Shown here in pieces: positions 1 to 7,306 of a stretch of 48,977 nt of DNA. The stretch covers positions 1 to 48,977 of the forward strand of contig JALFLH010000008.1 in NCBI GenBank assembly GCA_022774865.1, given 5' to 3'. How positions within the stretch are numbered: the stretch's first letter is position 1; each line of letters opens with the position of its first letter. The notes beneath the pieces are model-generated. The model was not told the DNA's origin and did not search any database. It saw only the letters and a list, made by a program, of their open reading frames with translations. The position numbers and the translations under genes were made by a program. The stretch comes from Clostridiales bacterium. Its GTDB lineage: Bacteria > Bacillota > Clostridia > Oscillospirales > Oscillospiraceae.

Positions 1-339
1 CCACTTTTCCGTACGCACTTGCGTGACGACCCACTGAACAAATGACGTACACTTGTCAATGCGGTGCGGCTTGTGGCTATTCTTTCTTTTTTCCTTGTAC
101 ACAGCGTCCCCACGCTTTGCGCTATAGCCGGGAGCACGGCCCCGACTGCCCGTTCTGGGCGGTGTACCGCGCTTTAGTTCATTGGAAATGGTGCTGGGTG
201 CGCAATGCAGGTATCGAGCAATCGCCCGATTGGAGTATCCCAGCTTCTTCATAGCCTGAATCGCTCCACGATCTTCCGTGGTCAAATGCGTTCCGGGCTT
301 GCGTTCTGCTCCATTTGTGGTATACTGAGTGTGATCCAT
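1..339 (-). CDS. IS30-family transposase, N-terminal 113 residues (runs off window)
   Basis: The minus-strand reading frame is open from an ATG at 337-339 to the left edge. A GAAGGT ribosome-binding site lies about 8 bases upstream. The protein begins MDHTQYTTNGAERKPGTHLT and carries the IS30-type N-terminal helix-turn-helix: a GYSNRAIARYL helix pair followed by HCAPSTISNELKRG, then the basic segment typical before the DDE catalytic core. The catalytic core itself lies outside the window, so whether the transposase is intact cannot be judged. Assignment rests on the HTH pattern known for IS30 transposases. Confidence 0.75.
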   Translation of the reverse strand, partial: MDHTQYTTNGAERKPGTHLTTEDRGAIQAMKKLGYSNRAIARYLHCAPSTISNELKRGTPPRTGSRGRAPGYSAKRGDAVYKEKRKNSHKPHRIDKCTSFVQWVVTQVRTEKW

Positions 340-446
340 AGTGATTACCTTCGGTGAATGGTGCTGGGGAACTTCATTCTACCACATTGGAAGTCACTAT
401 GGATTCCTTATTTTCAGGTGTCCAACTTCATTTTACAATCGACCGT
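1..446 (-). mobile_element. IS30-family insertion sequence, transposase-proximal end only
   Basis: The element enters from the left edge. What is visible is the upstream end and the first third of a transposase read on the minus strand. The probable terminal repeat lies around 419-446, with GGTGTCCAACTTCATTTTAC reading inward; the exact outer base and any target duplication cannot be fixed without the other end. Between this end and the transposase start are a second partial copy of the ATGAAGTT motif and an inverted repeat (CCATAGTGA at 336-344, TCACTATGG near 394-402) that could fold or bind protein near the transposase promoter. Confidence 0.6.
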
Positions 447-548
447 TTTTTTGAGAATATCTTTCTTCTGTTTTTGAATCTGACCACAGTAAACTCTGGA
501 CAACCGTTCTGCGAAACGGACGAAGTGCGCCTGGATGCGCATTACCAT
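414..548 (-). pseudogene. Short ORF remnant cut by the IS30 end (unknown product)
   Basis: A 44-residue minus-strand frame starts at an ATG at 546-548 and has no recognisable ribosome-binding site. Its first part reads like real protein, with RIQAHFVRFAERLSRVY then a Lys/Gln-rich stretch. Its last dozen residues are encoded by the putative IS30 terminal repeat. The simplest inference is that the IS inserted into a gene and this is the remaining stub. Other frames are also open here, so the call is weak and no function is proposed. Confidence 0.25.
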
Positions 549-567
549 CAGGACGATAGATAACGGA

Positions 568-596
568 AGCGCCGGAATCTGAATGAAACCGGCGCT
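568..596. terminator. Hairpin, possible weak terminator
   Basis: AGCGCCGG at 568-575 pairs with CCGGCGCT at 589-596 around a 13-base loop. It lies just after the stop of the decayed XRE gene. No good T-run follows on either strand, so termination is uncertain. Confidence 0.35.
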
Positions 597-604
597 CCTG
601 CTGC

Positions 605-838
605 TTATTTGATTTCCTGCTCAATGTTGTCAAAGAGAACGTCATCAAAGAACTGCCACAGGGTGATCCCCAGCCCATCGCAGAGTTTCTGGAGGGAAAC
701 GACACCGGGGTTCTGGCTTTTTGCATTGAGCATGACGGTGTATGTATTACTGACCACTTTCTGAACGGGAATACAACAGCCCACCTGGATTGCCCCAACG
801 GGACTTATGCGGAAAAGATCGAACGGTATTGCCAAAGC
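605..838 (-). pseudogene. Frameshifted XRE-family helix-turn-helix regulator
   Basis: Minus strand. The C-terminal half is a clear small XRE (Cro/CI-type) repressor: VSNTYTVML, then NPGVVSLQKLCDGLGITLWQ and FFD, the usual helix 3 to helix 5 pattern of Firmicutes proteins of this class. The N-terminal half is scattered over three frames. RWAV is read at 775-786, YSRSESG at about 754-773, and VSNTYT from 755 downward, so at least two small indels separate segments that are contiguous in intact relatives. With the neighbouring IS30 fragment this marks the left 840 bases as decaying accessory DNA. A short functional product from an internal start is possible but would lack the first helices. Confidence 0.6.
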
Positions 839-880
839 TACGAGTAAGTTCCTAGTTTATAGGTAAAATGTTAACAAAGT

Positions 881-915
881 ATCCCCCTGCATCTCATTTC
901 TGAGTGCAGGGGGAT
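881..915 (-). terminator. Terminator of the citrate-synthase/aconitase/IDH operon
   Basis: ATCCCCCTGCA (881-891) pairs perfectly with TGCAGGGGGAT (905-915) around a 13-base loop. It lies about 65 bases past the isocitrate dehydrogenase stop on the minus strand, with a moderately T-rich tail. Confidence 0.65.
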
Positions 916-979
916 GGGTCAGCTTAACTTTCTGACATTGCCCGGCGGGTGGACGTGGTTTTTGGAATGTGGAGACCGT

Positions 980-2092
980 TTACAGAAGCTCCAGAATGGC
1001 GTCCGTGTATGCTGCTGCCGTGGCGCCGCTGCCGTCACTGTAGATGGCAACCTTGCAGGCGTCCAGTGCCTTTTCCAGTTTTTCAGCAGCCTCCGTCCGG
1101 CAGATATGGCGCAGCAGCATGGCCGCCGCTTTGATCATGCTGGCGGGATTGGCGTACTGTCCCATACCCCGTTCAATCATCCGGGGGGCGGAGCCGTGAA
1201 TGGCCTCAAACATGGCGTACTTGTCGCCGATGTTGGCACTGCCCGCGGTGCCGACACCGCCCTGAATCTGAGCCGCCTCGTCGGTGATGATATCGCCGTA
1301 GAGGTTTGGCAACAGAATGACCTGAAACTGCTCCCGCAGCGGCTCCTTCAGCAGATTGGCGGTCATGATGTCGATGTAATAATCGTCTACAGTGATTTCC
1401 GGGTAATCCGCCGCCACCTCATGGCAAATGGCGGTGAATTTGCCGTCCGTTTTTTTCATGATGTTCGCCTTGGTGACCACCGCCAGATGGGTTTTGCCGT
1501 TCTGACGGGCGTACTCAAAGGCGGCGCGGGCAATCCGGCGGGTTCCGGCATCGGTGGTCACCTTGAAATCCACCGCCATACCGGGCAGCTCCACGCCCCG
1601 GCTGCCCAGAACATACTCGCCCTCGGTATTCTCCCGGTAGAACATCCAGTCGATGTTCTTCTCCGGAATACACACGGGGCGGCAGTTGGCGTACAGGTCC
1701 AGCTCCCGGCGCAGCGTTACATTGGCGCTGCCCATGGTTCCGCCCATGGGGGTGGTGGTGGGACCCTTCAGCAGCACATCGCAGGTCTTGATTTCGGCCA
1801 GCACAGCATCCGGCACGGCCTGATTGCAGGCCAGCCGGTTTTCGATGGTCAGCCCCTCAATTTGCTTGAGCACGATGCTGCCCGCGGCAATTTCATCGGC
1901 CAGAAGCTTTTCCAGCACCCGGGTTGCCTGTGCCGTGATGATCGGCCCGATTCCGTCACCGTCTACCACGCCGATGGTGACGGTTTTCTTGGTGGAGAAA
2001 TCGGTTTTTTCTCCGTTCATGTTTTCAATTCTTCGAATCTGCTCCTCCAGAATTTTGCGGAAGGATTCGCAGGCCATCTCAATGTCACTCAT
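980..2092 (-). CDS. icd: Isocitrate dehydrogenase (isocitrate/isopropylmalate dehydrogenase family)
   Basis: The 370-residue protein oxidatively decarboxylates isocitrate to 2-oxoglutarate, the third step of the operon's pathway. Visible family motifs are GDGIGP (45-50), RENTEGEY (153-160), VTKAN with the catalytic-type Lys208, NLYGDIITDEAAQ (263-275) and EAIHGSAPRM (296-305). About 28 extra residues precede the Rossmann start. After the HGSAP motif, where NADP enzymes such as E. coli Icd have Lys-Tyr and NAD-linked relatives usually Asp-Ile, this protein has Arg-Met, so cofactor choice is not obvious. The ATG overlaps the aconitase stop by four bases (ATGA), implying translational coupling. 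Homoisocitrate or isopropylmalate dehydrogenase are alternatives by fold, but the aconitase and citrate synthase neighbours argue for isocitrate. Confidence 0.88.
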   Translation of the reverse strand: MSDIEMACESFRKILEEQIRRIENMNGEKTDFSTKKTVTIGVVDGDGIGPIITAQATRVLEKLLADEIAAGSIVLKQIEGLTIENRLACNQAVPDAVLAEIKTCDVLLKGPTTTPMGGTMGSANVTLRRELDLYANCRPVCIPEKNIDWMFYRENTEGEYVLGSRGVELPGMAVDFKVTTDAGTRRIARAAFEYARQNGKTHLAVVTKANIMKKTDGKFTAICHEVAADYPEITVDDYYIDIMTANLLKEPLREQFQVILLPNLYGDIITDEAAQIQGGVGTAGSANIGDKYAMFEAIHGSAPRMIERGMGQYANPASMIKAAAMLLRHICRTEAAEKLEKALDACKVAIYSDGSGATAAAYTDAILELL

Positions 2093-4017
2093 TGTCCGCC
2101 CTCCTTGGTATAGTTCAGCAGGCCGCCGGCCAGCAGGATTTTTCTCTGACGCGCGGTCAGATTACAGGTTACTTGGAACGTAAAATCGTTGTCCGCCCGA
2201 ACTGTCAGAACACCCGCTTCCATACCGCTGACAATATCCGAAATGGTTAACTTCGCGTCCTGCTTCAGTGCGTCATAGTCATCGGGGTTGGCAAAGGTCA
2301 TGGGCAGAATTCCCGCGTTGATCAGGTTCGCGGCGTGAATTCGGGCGAAGCTCTTGGCGATGACGCCCCGGATGCCCAGATACATGGGAACCAGCGCGGC
2401 GTGCTCCCGGGAGGAACCCTGCCCGTAGTTGCTTCCGCCGACGATGATGCCGTCTCCTGCCGCCTTGGCTCGTTCCGGGAAGGTGGGGTCGCAGACCTCA
2501 AAGCAGAATTTGCTCAGATAGGGGATGTTGGAGCGGTAGGGCAAAATCTTGGCACCGGCGGGCATGATGTGGTCTGTTGTGATGTTGTCGCCCACCTTCA
2601 GCACAAGCTGGGCGGTGAGACTGTCGGTAAAAGGCTTGCTTTTAGGGAATTCCTTGATATTCGGGCCGCGCAGAACCTGCGCCTGCTCAGCCAGGTCTGC
2701 GGGCAGGGGAGGAAGCACAGCGGAATCATTAACCAGGAAGGTCTTGGGCATCTCCACATTCAGCGGCTCGGAAATGGTGGTGGGATCGGTGATGTAGCCG
2801 GTCAGCGCGGAGGCAACTGCCGTTTCGGGCGAGACGAGATAGACCTGCCCGTCCTTGGTACCGCTGCGGCCAAGGAAATTCCGGTTGAAGGTGCGCAGAG
2901 ACACGCCGCCGGAATTGGGGCTGAAGCCCATGCCAATGCAGGGGCCGCAGGCACATTCCAGCAGCCGGGCACCGCTGGAGAGAATGTCGGCCAGCGCACC
3001 GCAGTCAGAGAGCATACGGAGCACCTGACGGGAACCGGGAGATACGGAAAGACTGACCGTGGGCGCGATGGTTTTCCCTTTCAGCATTGAGGCGACTTTC
3101 AGCATATCATACAGCGAAGAATTGGTACACGAGCCGATACAGACCTGATCCACCTTGACATTGTTCAGAGACGACACTTTTACCACATTGTCCGGGCTAT
3201 GGGGGCAGGCAATCAGCGGTTCCAGCGTGGACAGGTCGATGTCAATCACCCGGTCATACACCGCGTCAGGGTCGCTGGACAGCGGAACATAATCCTGCTC
3301 CCGTCCCTGTGCCGCCAGAAAGGCTCTGGTCACTTCGTCCGACGGGAAAATCGATGTGGTTGCACCCAGCTCCGTGCCCATATTGGTGATGGTGCCCCGC
3401 TCCGGGACGGACAGGGTTGCCACGCCGGGGCCGCCCCACTCAATAATCGCGCCCACGCCACCCTTGACGGACAGAATCCGCAGGATTTCCAGACTCACGT
3501 CCTTTGCGGTGACATAGGGACGCAGTTTTCCGGTCAGATTCACTTTGAACATCTTCGGCATGGTGATATAATACGCGCCGCCGCCCATGGCCACGGCCAC
3601 GTCCAGACCGCCCGCGCCGAAGGCCAGCATTCCGATGCCGCCGCCGGTGGGCGTATGACTGTCCGAACCGATCAGCGTCTTGCCGGGCTTGCCGAAGCGT
3701 TCCAGATGCACCTGATGGCAGATGCCGTTGCCGGGGCGGGAGAAATACACACCGTGCTTAGCGGTGACCGTCTGCAAATAGCGGTGATCGTCGGCGTTCT
3801 CAAAGCCGCATTGCAGCGTATTGTGGTCTACATAGGCAATGCTGAATTCCGTTTTTACGCGGGGAATGCCCATGGTCTCAAATTCCAGATAGGCCATGGT
3901 TCCGGTTGCATCCTGGGTCAGTGTCTGGTCAATCCGAAGGGCAACTTCAGACCCGGTTTTCATCTCACCCGATACCAGATGGGATGCGATTATTTTCTGT
4001 GCAATGGTTTTACCCAT
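2089..4017 (-). CDS. acn: Aconitate hydratase (short, Aquifex-type aconitase)
   Basis: This 642-residue 4Fe-4S enzyme isomerises citrate to isocitrate. Cluster ligands are Cys297 in CIGSCTNSS and Cys357/Cys360 in CACGPC. The substrate motif GSDSHTPTGGG is at 117-127, and the swivel-domain motif GGSNYGQGSSREHAAL is at 527-542. The length fits the shorter aconitase class of about 640 residues rather than the 850-900-residue AcnA or AcnB. The start is taken at the ATG at 4015-4017, because AAGGGG lies 10 bases upstream; an in-frame TTG at 4026 is less likely. The start overlaps the end of the GntR gene by eight bases. Confidence 0.93.
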   Translation of the reverse strand: MGKTIAQKIIASHLVSGEMKTGSEVALRIDQTLTQDATGTMAYLEFETMGIPRVKTEFSIAYVDHNTLQCGFENADDHRYLQTVTAKHGVYFSRPGNGICHQVHLERFGKPGKTLIGSDSHTPTGGGIGMLAFGAGGLDVAVAMGGGAYYITMPKMFKVNLTGKLRPYVTAKDVSLEILRILSVKGGVGAIIEWGGPGVATLSVPERGTITNMGTELGATTSIFPSDEVTRAFLAAQGREQDYVPLSSDPDAVYDRVIDIDLSTLEPLIACPHSPDNVVKVSSLNNVKVDQVCIGSCTNSSLYDMLKVASMLKGKTIAPTVSLSVSPGSRQVLRMLSDCGALADILSSGARLLECACGPCIGMGFSPNSGGVSLRTFNRNFLGRSGTKDGQVYLVSPETAVASALTGYITDPTTISEPLNVEMPKTFLVNDSAVLPPLPADLAEQAQVLRGPNIKEFPKSKPFTDSLTAQLVLKVGDNITTDHIMPAGAKILPYRSNIPYLSKFCFEVCDPTFPERAKAAGDGIIVGGSNYGQGSSREHAALVPMYLGIRGVIAKSFARIHAANLINAGILPMTFANPDDYDALKQDAKLTISDIVSGMEAGVLTVRADNDFTFQVTCNLTARQRKILLAGGLLNYTKEGGQ

Positions 4018-4663
4018 GATTCTCAATCCCCTTAATCATATGTTCTTTGGCATTGGCGATGTGTCTGGTGGTCAGTTCCATGGCAAGCTCCGCGTTGCCG
4101 GAGACGATGGCCTCGTACATGGCGCGGTGCTCCTTGGTTGTCTGGGCACTCCGGTTCCAGTCCTCCATGGCAATCCGGCGGAAACGGCGGGTTTTTCGGT
4201 GGAGGGGGATCAGCGTATCCATAATGACGGTTCGCTTGCTCAGGGTGCAGATCAGATCGTGAAAGCGGTCATCCACCTTCCGCAGATTCTCTGCGTCGCG
4301 TTTGGAAAAGTAGAAATCCTGTAAATCCACGATATGTGCCAGCTCCTCACGGCCTTCCGGTGTCATATTCACGGTGGCGTAATAGGCGGCCAGCCCTTCA
4401 ATCCGCTGCCGGATGTTCATAATGTCCATCAGATCTTCTTCCGTGATGCCCAGAACCACGCTGCCCTTGCCCGTATCGGCAATCAGACGTTCCTGCTCCA
4501 GTCGACGCAGCGCCTCCCGGATGGGCGTCCGGCTCACGCCAAGCTGATCCACCAGCTTCAGTTCGGTGAGAATCTCGCCCTTGGGATAGACACCCTGAAT
4601 GATGTCGTTTTCCAGTTTTTCAAAGACCTGATCAGCCAGAGATGCGGTTTTGAATTCTCTCAT
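4010..4663 (-). CDS. GntR/FadR-family transcriptional regulator (FCD domain)
   Basis: The 217-residue protein has an N-terminal winged HTH (LGVSRTPIREALRRLEQE, about residues 38-55) and a C-terminal all-helical FCD ligand domain. The metal-site residues of that domain are visible as Asp and His in DDRFHDL, His in KEHRAMYEAI and His in TRHIANAKEH. The start ATG at 4663 has GGGAGG seven bases upstream, so an open extension further upstream was not used. It sits inside the citrate-aconitate-isocitrate operon, between Re-citrate synthase (13 bases upstream) and aconitase (overlapping). By analogy with the family, its effector is likely a carboxylate such as citrate or 2-oxoglutarate. The palindrome at 6090-6111 over the operon's -10 box is the natural candidate operator, which would make it autoregulatory; this is inference. 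Confidence 0.9.
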   Translation of the reverse strand: MREFKTASLADQVFEKLENDIIQGVYPKGEILTELKLVDQLGVSRTPIREALRRLEQERLIADTGKGSVVLGITEEDLMDIMNIRQRIEGLAAYYATVNMTPEGREELAHIVDLQDFYFSKRDAENLRKVDDRFHDLICTLSKRTVIMDTLIPLHRKTRRFRRIAMEDWNRSAQTTKEHRAMYEAIVSGNAELAMELTTRHIANAKEHMIKGIENHG

Positions 4664-4676
4664 GCCTGTTCCTCCC

Positions 4677-6053
4677 TCATACCCGGTGGTACTGGCCGGG
4701 CGCAAGCTCCTCAATTTTCTGCTCCAGCTCGTGGTCGGTCATCACCGTCTGCCGGCCGTCCTCGTACTGTGCGTCCACCCATTTTTTCAGTTCAATCACC
4801 AGATCGTCATGCTTGCTGAGCTGGCTTTCACCCTGCAGGCCATAGGCCTGATTGATCCAGTAGGCGATACCGGCCAGACCGGAGGTTTTGGTGATCTGCA
4901 CGGCAGCCGGACGGTTCAGAATCTTTTTGGTATCAAAAATGGTGTAGATCTCCTCATCCTTCATGAGTCCGTCCGCATGGATTCCGGCGCGGGTAACGTT
5001 GAAGTTCCGGCCCACGTAAGGTGTCATGGGCGGGATATCGTAGCCGATCTCGTGCTGGAAATAGTCGGCAATCTCGGTAATGACCGTGGTATCCATGCCA
5101 TCCAGACTGCCGCGCAGGGAAGCGTACTCGAATACCATCGCTTCCAGCGGCACATTTCCGGTGCGTTCTCCGATACCCAGCAGGGAACAGTTGACGGCGC
5201 AGGCACCATACAGCCAGGCGGTGGAGGCGTTGGCGACCCCTTTATAGAAGTCGTTGTGGCCGTGCCATTCCAGACATTCGCTGGGAACGTCCGCATAATG
5301 CTGCAGGCCGTAAATGATACCGGCCACGCTGCGGGGCATGGCTGCTTCCGTATAGGGAACGCCGTAGCCCATGGTATCGCAGGCACGAATCTTGACCGGA
5401 ATGCCGGCCTCCTGAGAAAGCTGCTGCAGTTCATTGACAAACGGTACCACAAAGCCGTAAAAATCAGCACGGGTGATGTCCTCCAGATGGCAGCGGGGGA
5501 CGACGCCGGCGTCAAACGCGTCCTTCACGGTTCCCAGATAGAAGTCCAGCGCCTGCTTTCGGGTCATCTTCATCTTTTTGAAGATATGGTAATCCGAACA
5601 GCTTACCAGAATGCCGGTTTCTCGGATGCCCAGATCCTTCACCAGCTTGAAATCCTCCTTGCTGGCGCGAATCCAACTGGTAATCTCCGGAAACTTCAGA
5701 TTCAGTTCCCGGCATTTTTCCAGCGCTTCCCGGTCTTTCCTGCTGTAGATAAAGAATTCAGTCTGGCGGATGATGCCGTAGGGGCCTCCCAGCTTGCTCA
5801 GCAGCTTATAAATATTCACAATCTGCTCGACCGTATAAGGCTCCACCGACTGCTGCCCATCCCGCAGGGAGGTATCCGTAATCCAGATTTCCTCCGGCAT
5901 AGCCATGGGTACCCGCCGGTGGTTGAAGGCCACCTTGGGAATGGAGCCATAGGAATAGATATCCCGCTGGAGATTGGGTTCTTCCACGTCCTGCAGGGAG
6001 TATTTATAGGATTTCTGCTCAAGCAGATTCGTTTTGCTGGATATTTCAAGCAT
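4677..6053 (-). CDS. Re-type citrate synthase (homocitrate/isopropylmalate synthase-like)
   Basis: The 458-residue protein belongs to the DRE-TIM barrel family. DTSLRDGQQS (60-69) gives the metal-site Asp and catalytic Arg, HGHND (264-268) the metal-binding His pair, and NCSLLGIGERTGNVPLE (288-304) the family signature. Anaerobes lacking the Si enzyme use members of this group to condense acetyl-CoA and oxaloacetate with Re stereochemistry, as first shown in Clostridium kluyveri. Co-transcription with aconitase and isocitrate dehydrogenase supports citrate rather than homocitrate as product; family alone does not prove it. The ATG at 6053 has AAAGGAG eight bases upstream; an in-frame start near 6101 falls on the promoter -10 and is rejected. 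The long C-terminal LeuA regulatory domain is absent. Confidence 0.87.
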   Translation of the reverse strand: MLEISSKTNLLEQKSYKYSLQDVEEPNLQRDIYSYGSIPKVAFNHRRVPMAMPEEIWITDTSLRDGQQSVEPYTVEQIVNIYKLLSKLGGPYGIIRQTEFFIYSRKDREALEKCRELNLKFPEITSWIRASKEDFKLVKDLGIRETGILVSCSDYHIFKKMKMTRKQALDFYLGTVKDAFDAGVVPRCHLEDITRADFYGFVVPFVNELQQLSQEAGIPVKIRACDTMGYGVPYTEAAMPRSVAGIIYGLQHYADVPSECLEWHGHNDFYKGVANASTAWLYGACAVNCSLLGIGERTGNVPLEAMVFEYASLRGSLDGMDTTVITEIADYFQHEIGYDIPPMTPYVGRNFNVTRAGIHADGLMKDEEIYTIFDTKKILNRPAAVQITKTSGLAGIAYWINQAYGLQGESQLSKHDDLVIELKKWVDAQYEDGRQTVMTDHELEQKIEELAPGQYHRV

Positions 6054-6089
6054 GGCGCACGCTCCTTTCACCGCTTGCACGTTTTGTTT

Positions 6090-6128
6090 ATATGTATACA
6101 ATTATACATATGAGGTACCTGATGTCAA
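6090..6128 (-). promoter_or_regulatory. Promoter and palindromic operator of the 2-oxoglutarate operon
   Basis: On the minus strand TTGACA (plus 6123-6128), a 16-base spacer and TATAAT (plus 6101-6106) form a near-ideal sigma-A promoter. A perfect inverted repeat with 9-base arms (6090-6098 and 6103-6111, 4-base spacer; core TGTATA-CAAT-TATACA) covers the -10 box, the right geometry for repression. FadR-type GntR proteins bind short palindromes of this kind, and one is encoded second in the operon. Confidence 0.8.
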
Positions 6129-6172
6129 GAAAAAAATCAAACCACCTTCGTAGATTTTTCCTAAATTTGGTG

Positions 6173-6178
6173 TATAAT
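6173..6178 (+). promoter_or_regulatory. Probable -10 box for the alpha/beta hydrolase gene
   Basis: TATAAT lies 34 bases before the start codon, with no good -35. It sits back to back with the citrate operon promoter in a short divergent intergenic region. Confidence 0.4.
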
Positions 6179-6211
6179 TATTGGTAAATATTTATGTAAA
6201 GGCGGGTTGAT

Positions 6212-7204
6212 ATGGTTGCTGTTCTGATTCTGGTGGCGTTGATTGTGTTGGTGCTCCTGATTTCCTTTTGCACCTTCCGCACGGCGTTTTACGCGCCCCC
6301 CGGCAAACATCCCACCGCGGATAATCCGATGAAGGGGGCGCAGTACCGGGCGGTGGCGGATGACATCCGCCGGATCAGCCACATCATGGAGAAGATTCCA
6401 TGCGAGGATATTTTTATCCGCTCCTTTGACGGAACACGGCTTCATGGGCGGTACTACCACGTGAAAGACGGCGCGCCGCTGGAAATCCTGTGCCACGGGT
6501 ACCGGAGCTGCGCCTTCCGGGACTGCAGCGGCGGCCACGCGCTGTCCCGGAAAATGGGCTTTAACGCGCTGGTGATCGACCAGCGCGCCCATGGAGAGAG
6601 CGGCGGACGGGTCATTACCTTTGGCGTGCTGGAGCGGCAGGATCTGTTGTGCTGGATTTCCTACGCAAATCAACGGTTTTCCCGGAGCATTCCCATCGTC
6701 CTGTGCGGGCTGTCCATGGGTGCGGCGACGGTGCTGATGGCGGCAGAGCTGAATCTGCCGGAAAACGTCGCGGCGATAATCGCCGATTCGCCCTATTCCA
6801 CACCAAGCGCAATTATTGAAAAAGTGTGTGCTGACCGGCGCTATCCCGTTTTTATCTGCCGGCCATTTCTCCGGCTGGGAGCCAGTGTGTTTGGACGCTT
6901 CAATCTGAATGCCTGCTCCGCAAAAGATGCCGTCCGGCACGCCAAGGTACCCATTCTTCTGATTCACGGCGAGGATGACCACTTTGTCCCCTGCGAAATG
7001 AGCCGGGAAATTGCCGCCAACTGCGCGTCCCGGGTGGTGGTGCAGACTTTTCCCGGCGCGGGACACGGGCTGAGCTATCTGGTTGATCCGCAGCGCTATG
7101 AATGGGTTGTATTTGATTTCCTGCGCGGCGTTCCCCAGGTGTCCTGTGCCATTTCCGGTGAATTTGCGGAAAAAATCCGACAAATTGGCAAGAATGAAAC
7201 GTAG
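6212..7204 (+). CDS. Membrane-anchored alpha/beta hydrolase
   Basis: The 330-residue protein has one N-terminal membrane segment (about residues 2-20) followed by an alpha/beta-hydrolase domain. The nucleophile elbow is GLSMGA, the acid is probably in HGEDDHFVP, and the catalytic His is in GAGHG. An oxyanion-type HGY motif follows the first strands (LCHGYRS). This arrangement matches the YqkD/BAAT-like hydrolases of Firmicutes. The substrate is unknown; an ester or peptide substrate is possible. The domain is probably outside the membrane or at its surface, but topology cannot be settled here. The ATG has AAAGGCGG nearby. It is a single gene divergent from the citrate operon. Confidence 0.8.
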   Translation: MVAVLILVALIVLVLLISFCTFRTAFYAPPGKHPTADNPMKGAQYRAVADDIRRISHIMEKIPCEDIFIRSFDGTRLHGRYYHVKDGAPLEILCHGYRSCAFRDCSGGHALSRKMGFNALVIDQRAHGESGGRVITFGVLERQDLLCWISYANQRFSRSIPIVLCGLSMGAATVLMAAELNLPENVAAIIADSPYSTPSAIIEKVCADRRYPVFICRPFLRLGASVFGRFNLNACSAKDAVRHAKVPILLIHGEDDHFVPCEMSREIAANCASRVVVQTFPGAGHGLSYLVDPQRYEWVVFDFLRGVPQVSCAISGEFAEKIRQIGKNET

Positions 7205-7208
7205 CTTC

Positions 7209-7237
7209 TTTACAGGCCGCCGTTCCGGTGGTATAAT
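7209..7237 (+). promoter_or_regulatory. Promoter of the pullulanase gene
   Basis: TTTACA (7209-7214), a 17-base spacer and TATAAT (7232-7237). The leader to the start codon at 7307 is about 60 bases. Confidence 0.75.
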
Positions 7238-7306
7238 GCTGGTGCTTATCATTTTTTGCGCCGTGTGAACAGACAAACAATTATTGACAAGGAGCAGCAT
7301 AATCAT

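Noticed and set aside
914..2113. Long plus-strand frame opposite isocitrate dehydrogenase
   Set aside because: The minus-strand protein has all catalytic motifs; the plus translation shows none and no start signal.
4650..6113. Long plus-strand frame opposite Re-citrate synthase
   Set aside because: It is a shadow of a motif-complete gene; it also covers the minus-strand promoter.
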